Source of the DNA: Nitrosomonadales bacterium
GTDB lineage: Bacteria > Pseudomonadota > Gammaproteobacteria > Burkholderiales > Gallionellaceae
NCBI GenBank assembly: GCA_016218415.1
Contig: JACRED010000009.1
Span: forward strand, 1 to 60,734
Direction of reading: 5' to 3'
DNA length: 60,734 nucleotides
Part shown: positions 27,657-35,453 of the stretch, piece after piece
How positions within the stretch are numbered: the stretch's first letter is position 1
How the letters are laid out: every line of letters starts with the position of its first letter
Notes under the pieces: generated by a model
What the model saw: the letters and a program-made list of their open reading frames with translations, nothing else
Told to the model about the DNA's origin: nothing
The model's database searches: none
Made by a program: the position numbers and the translations under genes

Positions 27657-29315
27657 TTAACGAGATGGGCTGACCACAATTACTCCCAAATTGCTCCATA
27701 TCATTGGATGAATATAACCTGTTGAATTTGGCTTGATTTGTCCATCTGACGGCATCCGCTCACTCGTCTGAACCCACAACTCCCCCGTAAAGCCATCTGG
27801 CTTGATCCCCAGCACTCCCACTTTAAATAGCACCTTTACGAGAGCAATAACAAAAGAGTGTGGATTAGGAGAGCCGCTATTGATATAAGAATAAGCAGCT
27901 CGAATAACTGGATCGGAATCATGCTCACCATCAATAGCATGGGCCAACGCAAAAGCATCCACCTTTTCTTTAGTAATGGCAGATAGCTTAAATTCCATTG
28001 GCATCCGCTCTAACAATGCTATGTAATCTTTCAATCTGGGATATTGAACAAACCATTCATAGGCAAGTGAATCAATGCGCTGAGCAGAATATTCACGTTC
28101 AGCATCCCTAACAGTTTGAACGCTTACTTGCCCCTTATCCTCAGCTCTTCTTATGCACTCATTCACAAATGCAATTGCATCACGCGGACGCCAAAGCGTT
28201 CTGTTAAGCAAATAATCAATGAAATTTTCCCTACCAATGGTTGGAGGGAACAAGGTTCTAAGTTTGATTGGTGTATTGGTGTACTGCTCTCTCACCAACA
28301 TTGAAATTCGCTTATCTAGTAACTTTTCAAGTTGTGGCGGATTCCAATTCAAATGCAGTAGCAATGACTGATATTTCTCCTCTTGAAATCCTGCGTCTCT
28401 CGTTCGTTCAAAAACGCTTTGTAGCAAATCAAGTCTCAGAGCAACAACAATTTTTACTGACGAAATTTTCCTATAATCTTTGACAGTCTCAATCAAAGCG
28501 CGAATTAAGCGATACCGCAAATCATTTTCAACCCAATTCTCATCGAGCTTATCTATAACCACAAAGTACTTTTGCTGGCAGTCGTTAAACACCTCATCAG
28601 CAAGCAAATTCATAACATCTGACAAAGCTTTAATCTGAATACTATTAACAACTCTTTGAGCCCTGTGAATTATCTCCGTTCTCTGCTCTTCTGATATTTT
28701 CTGCCCCGTTGATGCTTGAGCCTTCAACCCGACAATATCTCCACCAAGTTGAGCACTAATATCACTCTCTAATTTTTGCGTAACTTCTTTAACTCGATAT
28801 TCCGTTTCTTGCCAGAATTTATCTCCCCAATCCTTTAAATATTCAAGCGCTCGCTCTTTGCTCTGATCTTTCTTCTTCAAAGGCGGCAAGAAACTAGAAA
28901 ACCAACTTTTTGTTTTCTCCTCATTAGCCAAATTATATTTCCGCTTTAATAGCTCAGTTGCAAATACATGCTTCCAAAGCAACGTATAAAAAAGATCTAG
29001 CTTCACACCTGCCTTTTCTAAAGTGGTGATGATGTCCGAATTTGATATGTAATTTAGCGAAAGATTATTTGGCAAAATCTCAATCACATTTTCTTCATTT
29101 TGAATTAAATGTTGAATCAGAGCGCTTTTTCCAGCCCCAGTTCTACCGACGATTATTCTATGAGGGTTACTACAATCAACCAATGTTCCATAGTCACCTG
29201 TATCAACAAAACACTGACTGAGAAACCGATCATCGCTTTCAGCATCCGGCTCGCCAATAGATGCCCCCTTCCGAAATCTGAATGGTATCCCCTGTTCACT
29301 TGTTTTCTTATTCAT
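27657..29315 (-). CDS. P-loop ATPase, Sll1717-like, likely horizontally acquired
   Basis: 552 residues. Walker A VGRTGAGKSALIQHL (about 56-70) and a Walker B-like YFVVIDKLDENWV (about 250-262) define a STAND/KAP-like P-loop ATPase resembling the Sll1717 family. A Lys-rich region with coiled-coil character (about 130-215) lies between them. The C-terminal part (about 300-552) is mostly helical, without a recognised effector. The gene is strikingly AT-rich with AAA/TTT-rich codons, unlike all neighbours, and interrupts a metabolic cluster. Such ATPases are often found in defence or mobile contexts, but no partner gene is present and the function is unknown. No signal peptide or TM segment. Confidence 0.85.
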   Translation of the reverse strand: MNKKTSEQGIPFRFRKGASIGEPDAESDDRFLSQCFVDTGDYGTLVDCSNPHRIIVGRTGAGKSALIQHLIQNEENVIEILPNNLSLNYISNSDIITTLEKAGVKLDLFYTLLWKHVFATELLKRKYNLANEEKTKSWFSSFLPPLKKKDQSKERALEYLKDWGDKFWQETEYRVKEVTQKLESDISAQLGGDIVGLKAQASTGQKISEEQRTEIIHRAQRVVNSIQIKALSDVMNLLADEVFNDCQQKYFVVIDKLDENWVENDLRYRLIRALIETVKDYRKISSVKIVVALRLDLLQSVFERTRDAGFQEEKYQSLLLHLNWNPPQLEKLLDKRISMLVREQYTNTPIKLRTLFPPTIGRENFIDYLLNRTLWRPRDAIAFVNECIRRAEDKGQVSVQTVRDAEREYSAQRIDSLAYEWFVQYPRLKDYIALLERMPMEFKLSAITKEKVDAFALAHAIDGEHDSDPVIRAAYSYINSGSPNPHSFVIALVKVLFKVGVLGIKPDGFTGELWVQTSERMPSDGQIKPNSTGYIHPMIWSNLGVIVVSPSR

Positions 29316-29344
29316 CGCACCCCCAAAGTATCACCACGACGTTC

Positions 29345-29872
29345 TTAATCACCCTCAAACTCGCACAGCGCAAACACCTTGTGCCCATGCTTCTCCAGCC
29401 TTGCGCGTCCGCCTATGTCCGGCAGGTCGATGATGAAGCAGCATTCGACGATCTTGCCGCCCATTTTCTCGATCAGCGTACAGGCCGCTTCGGCGGTACC
29501 GCCGGTGGCGATCAGATCGTCCACCAGCAGCACGCGGTCGCCTTTCTGGATCGCGTCGGTGTGGATCTCGATGCGGTCGCTGCCGTATTCGAGTTCGTAG
29601 TCATGGCCGATAACTTCGGCGGGCAGCTTGCCTTTTTTGCGGATGGGGATGAAGCCTTTGTTCAGCGCGTAGGCCAGCGGCGCGCCGAGGATGAAGCCGC
29701 GCGATTCGATGCCGGCGATCTTGTCGATCTTCTGGTCTTTGTAGCGCGCCACCAGCTCATCCACGGTGGTGCGGAATCCCACCGGATCCTTGAGCAGCGT
29801 GGTGATGTCGCGGAACTGGATGCCTTGTTTGGGGTAATGGGGGACGGTGCGGATTTTGGATTTTATTGGCAT
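29345..29872 (-). CDS. apt: Adenine phosphoribosyltransferase
   Basis: 175 residues, full length. It converts adenine plus PRPP to AMP. The PRPP-binding motif VLLVDDLIATGGTAEA (about 120-135) is perfect. The N-terminal QGIQFRDITTLLKDP and IAGIESRGFILGAPLAYAL segments match the family. In this cluster it would recycle the adenine released by MtnP from methylthioadenosine. It lies about 180 bases downstream of mtnP and 30 bases upstream of the inserted ATPase gene's start, all on the minus strand. Confidence 0.95.
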   Translation of the reverse strand: MPIKSKIRTVPHYPKQGIQFRDITTLLKDPVGFRTTVDELVARYKDQKIDKIAGIESRGFILGAPLAYALNKGFIPIRKKGKLPAEVIGHDYELEYGSDRIEIHTDAIQKGDRVLLVDDLIATGGTAEAACTLIEKMGGKIVECCFIIDLPDIGGRARLEKHGHKVFALCEFEGD

Positions 29873-29980
29873 TTCTTTTCTCTCCCTGAAATTTGATGAA
29901 CTATCTCCGGGCCGTTCGTGGTTAAGTAGTGACTTAGCATAGGTTGATCGTGCTTAGTCAATACTTAGTAGTTCCATCAG

Positions 29981-30044
29981 AGCTTGTCGAACCATGAATG
30001 GCCTGCAGCAACCGCTCACCCTTCGACAGGCTCAGGGCGAACGG
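29981..30044. repeat. Composite palindromic repeat (TTCGACAGGCTCAGG family)
   Basis: It carries AGCTTGTCGAACCATGAATG at 29981-30000 and CCCTTCGACAGGCTCAGG onward at 30019-30044. The latter 26 bases are identical to 59535-59560, which lie inside the metalloprotease gene. The element sits between apt and the mtnP stop codon. Confidence 0.85.
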
Positions 30045-30054
30045 TTTACTCGAA

Positions 30055-30945
30055 CTATCCTTTCAACATTCTCCCGGCCACTGCGGACAACTTCTCCACC
30101 ATCTTCGCATCGCGCGCCTCGGGTGCGGTGATGATCGCGTATTGCAAGGCGCTGCGGCAGGTGCATGATTGGGCACGGCCCGCCGTGCCGCTACTATCCT
30201 CGTGCACCAGCGGCGCGACACTCTTCACCAGCGCGCGCGCCTTGTCGGCATTCGCCAGCAACACTTTGACGATCGCGTCCACGGTGACGCTGTCGTGGTC
30301 GGGGTGCCAGCAGTCGTAGTCGGTGACCATCGCGACGGTGGCGTAGCAAATCTCGGCTTCTCTCGCGAGCTTGGCTTCGGGCATGTTGGTCATGCCGATC
30401 ACGTCGCATTTCCACGAGCGGTACAGCTCGGATTCGGCAAGGCTGGAGAACTGCGGGCCTTCCATCACCAAGTAGGTGCCGCCACGCACGACGGGTATGC
30501 CGCTCTGCCTGGCCGCCGCATGCAGGTGGTCGCCGAGGCGGTGGCACACCGGATGCGCCATCGACACATGCGCGACCAGGCCGCTACCAAAGAAACTCTT
30601 CTCCCTTGCGAAAGTGCGGTCGATGAACTGGTCTACGATAACGAAGGTGCCGGGCGACAGGCTCTCGTGCAGCGAACCCACCGCGCTGACCGAGACGATG
30701 TCGGTCACGCCGAGCCGCTTGAGCGCGTCGATGTTGGCGCGGAAGTTGATCTCCGACGGTGGTATCTTGTGGCCTCTGCCGTGGCGCGGCAGGAAGGCGA
30801 TGGATTGCCCGTTGAGTTCGCCGATCAGCACCTCGTCCGACGGCGTGCCGAACGATGACTCCGCCTTCACCCAGCGCGTGTTCGCCAGTCCCTCGATGTT
30901 GTATACGCCGCTACCGCCGATAATGGCTAGCATTTCCCTGGGCAT
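30055..30945 (-). CDS. mtnP: 5'-methylthioadenosine phosphorylase
   Basis: About 296 residues of the MTAP/purine nucleoside phosphorylase family. It cleaves methylthioadenosine (or 5'-deoxyadenosine) with phosphate to adenine and the 5-substituted ribose-1-phosphate. Signatures: LAIIGGSGVYNIEGL (N-terminal), FLPRHGRGHKIPPSEINFRA, YLVMEGPQFSSLAESELYRS, VIGMTNMPEAKLAREAEICY and VTDYDCWHPDHDSVTV. The MTNMPEAKLA substrate segment fits adenosine-type specificity. ATG 30945 sits a few bases after a GGGGAGGGGG run; 30966 is an alternative. It heads the salvage cluster with apt, mtnA and the aldolase. Confidence 0.93.
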   Translation of the reverse strand: MPREMLAIIGGSGVYNIEGLANTRWVKAESSFGTPSDEVLIGELNGQSIAFLPRHGRGHKIPPSEINFRANIDALKRLGVTDIVSVSAVGSLHESLSPGTFVIVDQFIDRTFAREKSFFGSGLVAHVSMAHPVCHRLGDHLHAAARQSGIPVVRGGTYLVMEGPQFSSLAESELYRSWKCDVIGMTNMPEAKLAREAEICYATVAMVTDYDCWHPDHDSVTVDAIVKVLLANADKARALVKSVAPLVHEDSSGTAGRAQSCTCRSALQYAIITAPEARDAKMVEKLSAVAGRMLKG

Positions 30946-30982
30946 TTCCCCCTCCCCTTTATTCATCTTTCGTTAACTCCAA

Positions 30983-31162
30983 GAGTGCTTCTAAAAATTC
31001 AGAGTTCGCCCAAATGCAAGGCGCGGAAAAAATTTGCGAGCATCCGCTACGCGGATTGCCTGCTTACCCCACTTCGCAGCGCCGCATATGAATTATATGT
31101 AAGCAAAGAATTTTTTCCGCAACGCCGCAGTTGGGATGAAATCTGGATTTTGAGAAGCACTC
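30983..31162. mobile_element. MITE-like 180-bp palindromic element
   Basis: The ends are near-perfect inverted repeats: 30983-31002 (GAGTGCTTCTAAAAATTCAG) and the complement of 31143-31162 agree at 18 of 20 positions. A second inner inverted pair includes GGAAAAAATT near 31024 and AATTTTTTCC near 31110. No protein-coding capacity is credible. The right end overlaps the TGA stop codon of the PilZ gene that ends at 31161, as if inserted at the gene's 3' end. Confidence 0.7.
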
Positions 31163-31892
31163 AATCGCCGCCCTCGGCCATCGTCTTGTAGATATACCCC
31201 TGCAACGCCATCCGGACATGCCCTTCCGGGTGCAGAAATTCCAGGCCGTAAGTCGTCATCTCCCCGCCCCCCAGATTGTCCGGCAGCGTTTCCCGGTAGG
31301 ATTTCCGTATCAGGCCGGGGATGGAAAAGAACTGCTCCTCGCCGTCGATCGGCAGATGGAACTTGGCGATCACCTGGTCGCCGATGCTGCCGAAATGATT
31401 CCTGGCAAGCACCCGTGCGCCCGAGGTGCTCATGTCGACGACGATCATCGGCTCCTTGATCCTGATCGAAGCAGTCCCCCAGGGCTCGATCCAGCCCGAC
31501 AGCGATTTGGGCTTGATGCGCAGCGCGCCGCGCATACTCATGCACTCGATCTGCTTCGGGAAGGTCAGGTGCAGATGCGGATAAGGAACCGTGCCGGACG
31601 CCAGCACATAGGCGTTGAACTCGTAGGTCTTGCGCCCGGAAAAACCGCGCACCAGAAAACTTTTACCGTCCTCCACGGGCATCAGCTCGCCGTCCTTGAG
31701 CGGATGCGAGACGATGACGCCCGATTTGTTCAAGAAGCCGATCAGCTTGACGTAGTAGCGCAGGTTGGCCGCCGCAGTGTCCTGCAGCTGGATCGCATCG
31801 CCTATGCCCAGATCGAGCGAGATCAGATTTTCCGTTTGTTCATTGCCGGCCAGTGCATTATCGCCGGTGCCGGGTTGCAGTTCGTCGCTCAT
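31161..31892 (-). CDS. YcgR-like flagellar brake protein, PilZ domain (copy 1)
   Basis: 243 residues. An N-terminal YcgR-type beta domain (about 25-115; for example LRYYVKLIGFLNKSGVIVSH and FSGRKTYEFNAYVL) is followed by a PilZ domain (about 118-240). The c-di-GMP motifs are RGALR (RxxxR, at the domain junction) and DMSTSG (DxSxxG). YcgR-type proteins bind c-di-GMP and slow the flagellar motor or tune surface behaviour. It is a close paralogue of the next gene upstream, clearly a tandem duplication. The stop codon coincides with the edge of a MITE-like element. Confidence 0.88.
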   Translation of the reverse strand: MSDELQPGTGDNALAGNEQTENLISLDLGIGDAIQLQDTAAANLRYYVKLIGFLNKSGVIVSHPLKDGELMPVEDGKSFLVRGFSGRKTYEFNAYVLASGTVPYPHLHLTFPKQIECMSMRGALRIKPKSLSGWIEPWGTASIRIKEPMIVVDMSTSGARVLARNHFGSIGDQVIAKFHLPIDGEEQFFSIPGLIRKSYRETLPDNLGGGEMTTYGLEFLHPEGHVRMALQGYIYKTMAEGGD

Positions 31893-31953
31893 GATCGCTC
31901 CTTAAGATAGTTGACCGGCGCTTTCCATGCAGCCGGGACAGCCGCCTAGCCGG

Positions 31954-32658
31954 TCAGCTTTCCGCCATCGTTTTGTAAATGAAATTCTGCAATGCCAGGC
32001 GATCCCATCCTTCCGTCTGGATGAACTCCAGCCCGTGGTTGACCTCCTCTGCATTATTGTTCGCGGCTGCCCCGTTGTACACATTGCGTATGATCGCCGG
32101 GACGGCGAACAACTGCTCTTCCTCTCCCTCTTCCTCGACAGGCAACCTGAAGCTGATGGTCGCGCCTGCACCGGCCGCGCCCAGCTCCTTCCTGGACCTG
32201 ACCCTCGCTCCGGACACGCTGAGATCCTCGATGTGGGACGGGACTTTCATTCCCAACGCAGCCTCGCCCTGGGTTTCAACCGAGCACACCAGCTTGATCT
32301 TGATACGCAGCGCGTTGCGCATGTTGATGGTTTTGATCTGGTCTGGAAAAGACAGGTGCAGATAGGGATACGGCCCCAGACAGACGCTGATCACGCTGAC
32401 ATTGAACTCGTAGGTCTTCTTGCCGGAAAATCCGCGCACCATGAAATTCTGTCCTTCCTTGACGAACAGCAGCTTCTCGTTCTGCATCGGATGCGTGACC
32501 AGCATGCTGCGTTTGTTCAGATAGCCGATGAGCTTGACGTAATAGCGCTGTCTGGGCGGGGCAACATCCTGCAATTGCAGCGCATCGCCGATATTGGCCT
32601 TGATCGAAAGCAGATCGCTGTGTTCCGCCTGTTTGGCCGGCTGCAGATCATCACCCAT
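31954..32658 (-). CDS. YcgR-like flagellar brake protein, PilZ domain (copy 2)
   Basis: About 234 residues with the same architecture as copy 1: YcgR domain (RQRYYVKLIGYLNKRSMLVTH, FSGKKTYEFNVSVI) then PilZ with RNALR and DLSVSG motifs. The C-terminal ends of the two copies are near-identical (FIYKTMAES versus YIYKTMAEG). An insertion rich in Glu (about residues 170-178) and Ala/Asn is specific to this copy. ATG 32658 is preferred because it has a GGGGGT-like site and avoids overlapping alr; an upstream ATG at 32670 is possible. Confidence 0.87.
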   Translation of the reverse strand: MGDDLQPAKQAEHSDLLSIKANIGDALQLQDVAPPRQRYYVKLIGYLNKRSMLVTHPMQNEKLLFVKEGQNFMVRGFSGKKTYEFNVSVISVCLGPYPYLHLSFPDQIKTINMRNALRIKIKLVCSVETQGEAALGMKVPSHIEDLSVSGARVRSRKELGAAGAGATISFRLPVEEEGEEEQLFAVPAIIRNVYNGAAANNNAEEVNHGLEFIQTEGWDRLALQNFIYKTMAES

Positions 32659-32674
32659 ACCACCCCCCATAACC

Positions 32675-33736
32675 TCAGTATCCGACAGGAACACGCGCCG
32701 TCAGCGCGCACATCAATTCATAGCTGACCGTCCCGGCGGCGCGGGCCACCTCCTCGATCGGCATACCCTCACCCCACAGCACGACAGGACTCCCGACACC
32801 GGCCTGCGGCAATGCACCCAGGTCCACATACAGCATGTCCATCGAGACGCGCCCGAGGGTGCGCGTGCGCTGGCCGTCCACCAGCACCGGCGTGCCGTTG
32901 GGTGCGTGGCGCGGGTAACCGTCGGCATAGCCGCAGGCGACGATGCCGATGCGCATGCTGTGCTCGGCGCGAAACAGCGCGCCGTAACCGACCTCGTCTC
33001 CGGCGCGCAGCTCCTGCGTGGCGATGATGCGGCTGCCCAGGGTCATCACCGGTTTCAGCCCGAGCTGTTGCGCGCTGACCTCGGGGAACGGGGACGCGCC
33101 ATACAGCATGATGCCGGGGCGCGCCCAGTCGCCGTGCGCTTCGGGATAGCGCAGCAGCGCGGCGGAATTGCCCAGCGAGCGCGCCACGCGGTAAGGGGAT
33201 GCAACGTCGTTGAACAGCGCGAGCGGCCCGGCGATACCGCGCGCCTCGTCGGCGTTGGCGAAGTGGGTCATCAGCGTGATGTCGCGCACGGCGCGATGGC
33301 GGCGCAACTGGTCCATCGCCCCCGCCACCTGTTGCGGCGCGAAGCCCAGCCGGTTCATGCCGCTGTTGACCTTGAACCACACATCCAGCGTCGCCCGGCC
33401 CGGATACGCATCCAGCATCGCGATCTGCTGCGCGCTGTGGATCACCCCGGCCAGATCGTATTCGGCCATCAGCGGCAGATCCTGCCCGCTGAAAAAGCCT
33501 TCCAGCAACAGGATGGTCTGGCGGTAGCCGGCCTCGCGCAAAGTGATCGCGTCCGCGATATCCAGCAGCGCAAACCCGTCCGCCCCGGCCAGCGCCTCCG
33601 CCACGCGCAACAGACCGTGGCCGTAGCCGTTTGCCTTGATCACCGCCATCAGGCGCGCGGAGCAGGCGCGGCGCGCCAGCTGGAGATTGCTTTCCAGCGC
33701 GTTCGGGTTGATGCGGGCTAGTATCGGGCGTGGCAT
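32675..33736 (-). CDS. alr: Alanine racemase
   Basis: 353 residues. This PLP enzyme makes D-alanine for peptidoglycan. The PLP lysine is in LMAVIKANGYGHGLLRVAEA (about 30-50, Lys about 34). The catalytic Tyr region is DEVGYGALFRAEHSMRIGIV (about 245-265). GRVSMDMLYVDLG and the substrate-binding NSGMNRLGF (about 123-131) are intact. Divergent from lplT with about 100 bases between. The two PilZ genes follow closely on the same strand and may be co-transcribed. Confidence 0.95.
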   Translation of the reverse strand: MPRPILARINPNALESNLQLARRACSARLMAVIKANGYGHGLLRVAEALAGADGFALLDIADAITLREAGYRQTILLLEGFFSGQDLPLMAEYDLAGVIHSAQQIAMLDAYPGRATLDVWFKVNSGMNRLGFAPQQVAGAMDQLRRHRAVRDITLMTHFANADEARGIAGPLALFNDVASPYRVARSLGNSAALLRYPEAHGDWARPGIMLYGASPFPEVSAQQLGLKPVMTLGSRIIATQELRAGDEVGYGALFRAEHSMRIGIVACGYADGYPRHAPNGTPVLVDGQRTRTLGRVSMDMLYVDLGALPQAGVGSPVVLWGEGMPIEEVARAAGTVSYELMCALTARVPVGY

Positions 33737-33834
33737 GAAAATCGGCTTACCGCAAGGGTTTTTGACAGTCCGAATGATAGCAGGGGGAATGCTTTCGTGT
33801 TATAAAACGGCCTGACAAAAATACCTTCTGCTGA

Positions 33835-35061
33835 ATGAATTTCGGTTTCTACATCATCCTTGCGGCGCAATTCCTGTCGGCGCTCGCGGACAATGCCCTG
33901 TTGTTTGCCGCCATCGCCCTGCTGAAGGATCTGAGCTCGCCGGCATGGCACACGCCGGTATTGCAGCAATTCTTCATCATCTCCTACATCATGCTGGCGC
34001 CTTTCGTCGGCGCATTCGCCGATTCGCTGCCCAAGGGGCGCGTGATGTTCATCAGCAATATCATCAAACTGGCCGGGTGCGTCGCGATGCTGCTGGGCCT
34101 CCATCCGCTGCTGGCCTATGGCCTGGTCGGACTGGGGGCGGCGGCCTACTCTCCCGCCAAATACGGCATCCTCACCGAATACCTGCCGCCCGACCAGTTG
34201 GTCAAAGCGAACGGCTGGATGGAGGGGCTGACCGTCGCCGCGATCGTGCTCGGCGCGGTAATAGGCGGCATCCTGATCAGCCCGACCCTCTCCGGCCCGC
34301 TATTGCACAACATGAACATCCCGCTGATCGACAGCGTGGCCAAACTCGCGATCGCCGTCATCGTGCTGCTGTACGTCGCCGCCGCGGTCTTCAACCTCTA
34401 CATCCCGCATGTCCCGATCGACCACAAACCGCTCAGCCGCAACCCGGTGTTTCTGACCAAAGACTTCTGGCACTGTTTCAACCTGCTGTGGAAAGACCCG
34501 CTCGGGCAGGTCTCGCTGGCGGTCACCACGCTGTTCTGGGGCGCGGGCGCAACGCTGCGCCTGCTGCTGCTCGGCTGGGCGGCGGTGGCCCTGCACTACG
34601 ACATCAGCGCCGCAGCCCAGCTCACCGCCTGGTTTGCCGTCGGCATCGCGATCGGCTCGGTGCTGGCGGCCAGGTTCATCAAGCTGGAACATTCGGTCAG
34701 GGTGCTGCCGGTCGGCATCGCGATGGGCATCGTCGTGATGCTGATGATCCCGATCACCAACAGCACGCTGGCCGTGGTACTGCTGGTCGTGATGGGCGCG
34801 ATGGGCGGTTATTTCGTCGTGCCGATGAACGCGCTGCTGCAGCATCGCGGCCACCTGCTGATGGGCGCGGGCCGCTCGATCGCGGTGCAGAACTTCAACG
34901 AGAACCTGAGCATCTTCGCGATGCTGGGGCTGTACGCGGTGATGGAGAAAATGGAACTCAGCATCTACTTCATCATCCTCGTGTTCGGCCTGCTGCTGGC
35001 CGGTATCATGACCGTGCTGTACCGGAAACACGGCCACGATCAGGACATGGGTCAGATGTAG
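33835..35061 (+). CDS. lplT: Lysophospholipid transporter LplT (MFS)
   Basis: 408 residues, about 11-12 membrane helices. LplT flips lysophospholipids across the inner membrane for reacylation by Aas. The family start FYIILAAQFLSALADNALLF (about 5-24) and the LAPFVGAFADSLPKGRVMFI and YSPAKYGILTEYLPPDQLVKANGWMEG segments are diagnostic. No aas gene is in the window. The TAG stop lies in a GTAGGGG sequence, the half-site of a palindromic repeat found 20 bases downstream, and the gene end overlaps the truncated transposase frame by 10 bases. Confidence 0.92.
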   Translation: MNFGFYIILAAQFLSALADNALLFAAIALLKDLSSPAWHTPVLQQFFIISYIMLAPFVGAFADSLPKGRVMFISNIIKLAGCVAMLLGLHPLLAYGLVGLGAAAYSPAKYGILTEYLPPDQLVKANGWMEGLTVAAIVLGAVIGGILISPTLSGPLLHNMNIPLIDSVAKLAIAVIVLLYVAAAVFNLYIPHVPIDHKPLSRNPVFLTKDFWHCFNLLWKDPLGQVSLAVTTLFWGAGATLRLLLLGWAAVALHYDISAAAQLTAWFAVGIAIGSVLAARFIKLEHSVRVLPVGIAMGIVVMLMIPITNSTLAVVLLVVMGAMGGYFVVPMNALLQHRGHLLMGAGRSIAVQNFNENLSIFAMLGLYAVMEKMELSIYFIILVFGLLLAGIMTVLYRKHGHDQDMGQM

Positions 35062-35390
35062 GGGATGACGTGCCATTCCGTAGGGGCACGGCGCGCCGTG
35101 CCCCTGCGGATACCGGAGATATCCGCGCCAATCACCACAATCCCGTGGAAATGATTCGGCATCACCACGAATTCGCCCATCTGGATTTCGGTGCGGATTT
35201 CGGCGGTTCTCAGCCATTCATCCCGCACCGCGCATCCGAATTCATTCAACACCATCGCATCGCTCTCAATGCCGCCGAATAAACATTTCCTGCCCTGCGT
35301 GCACATCGTGACGAAATAGGCGCCTGCCCGGGAATAATCGGGCCCTTGCAGGCGGATGCTACGGCGGTAAGGGAAGTCACGCGGCGCCAT
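35052..35390 (-). pseudogene. Truncated REP-associated tyrosine transposase (RAYT)
   Basis: 112 residues matching the N-terminal half of RAYT (Y1/IS200-like) transposases: YRRSIRLQGPDYSRAGAYFV, MCTQGRKCLFGG, VLNEFGCAVRDEW and the HUH motif in VVMPNHFHGIVVI. It then runs into sequence encoded by a palindromic repeat (RRGTARRAPT) and stops, so the C-terminal half with the catalytic tyrosine is missing. Family members are about 150-250 residues, so this copy is inactive. Repeats of the same family flank it on both sides (35080-35107, 35399-35453). Confidence 0.85.
35080..35107. repeat. 28-bp palindromic repeat, copy 1 (in RAYT remnant)
   Basis: GTAGGGGCACGGC followed by its reverse complement, with one terminal mismatch. 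It lies in frame at the 3' end of the truncated RAYT. Confidence 0.9.
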
Positions 35391-35425
35391 ATCTATCCGT
35401 AGGGACACGGCGTGCTGCATATTTC

Positions 35426-35453
35426 GTACGGGCACGGCGCGCCGTGCCCCTAC
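35426..35453. repeat. 28-bp palindromic repeat, copy 2 (at a stop codon)
   Basis: Same palindrome with one internal change. Its outer GTAG contains the TAG stop codon (35450-35452, minus strand) of the GGDEF-EAL gene. A diverged half copy begins at 35399. Confidence 0.9.

Noticed and set aside
27657..29315. A complete multi-gene defence island around the AT-rich ATPase
   Set aside because: Both neighbours are metabolic genes (apt, mtnA) with normal composition; only one foreign-looking gene is present.
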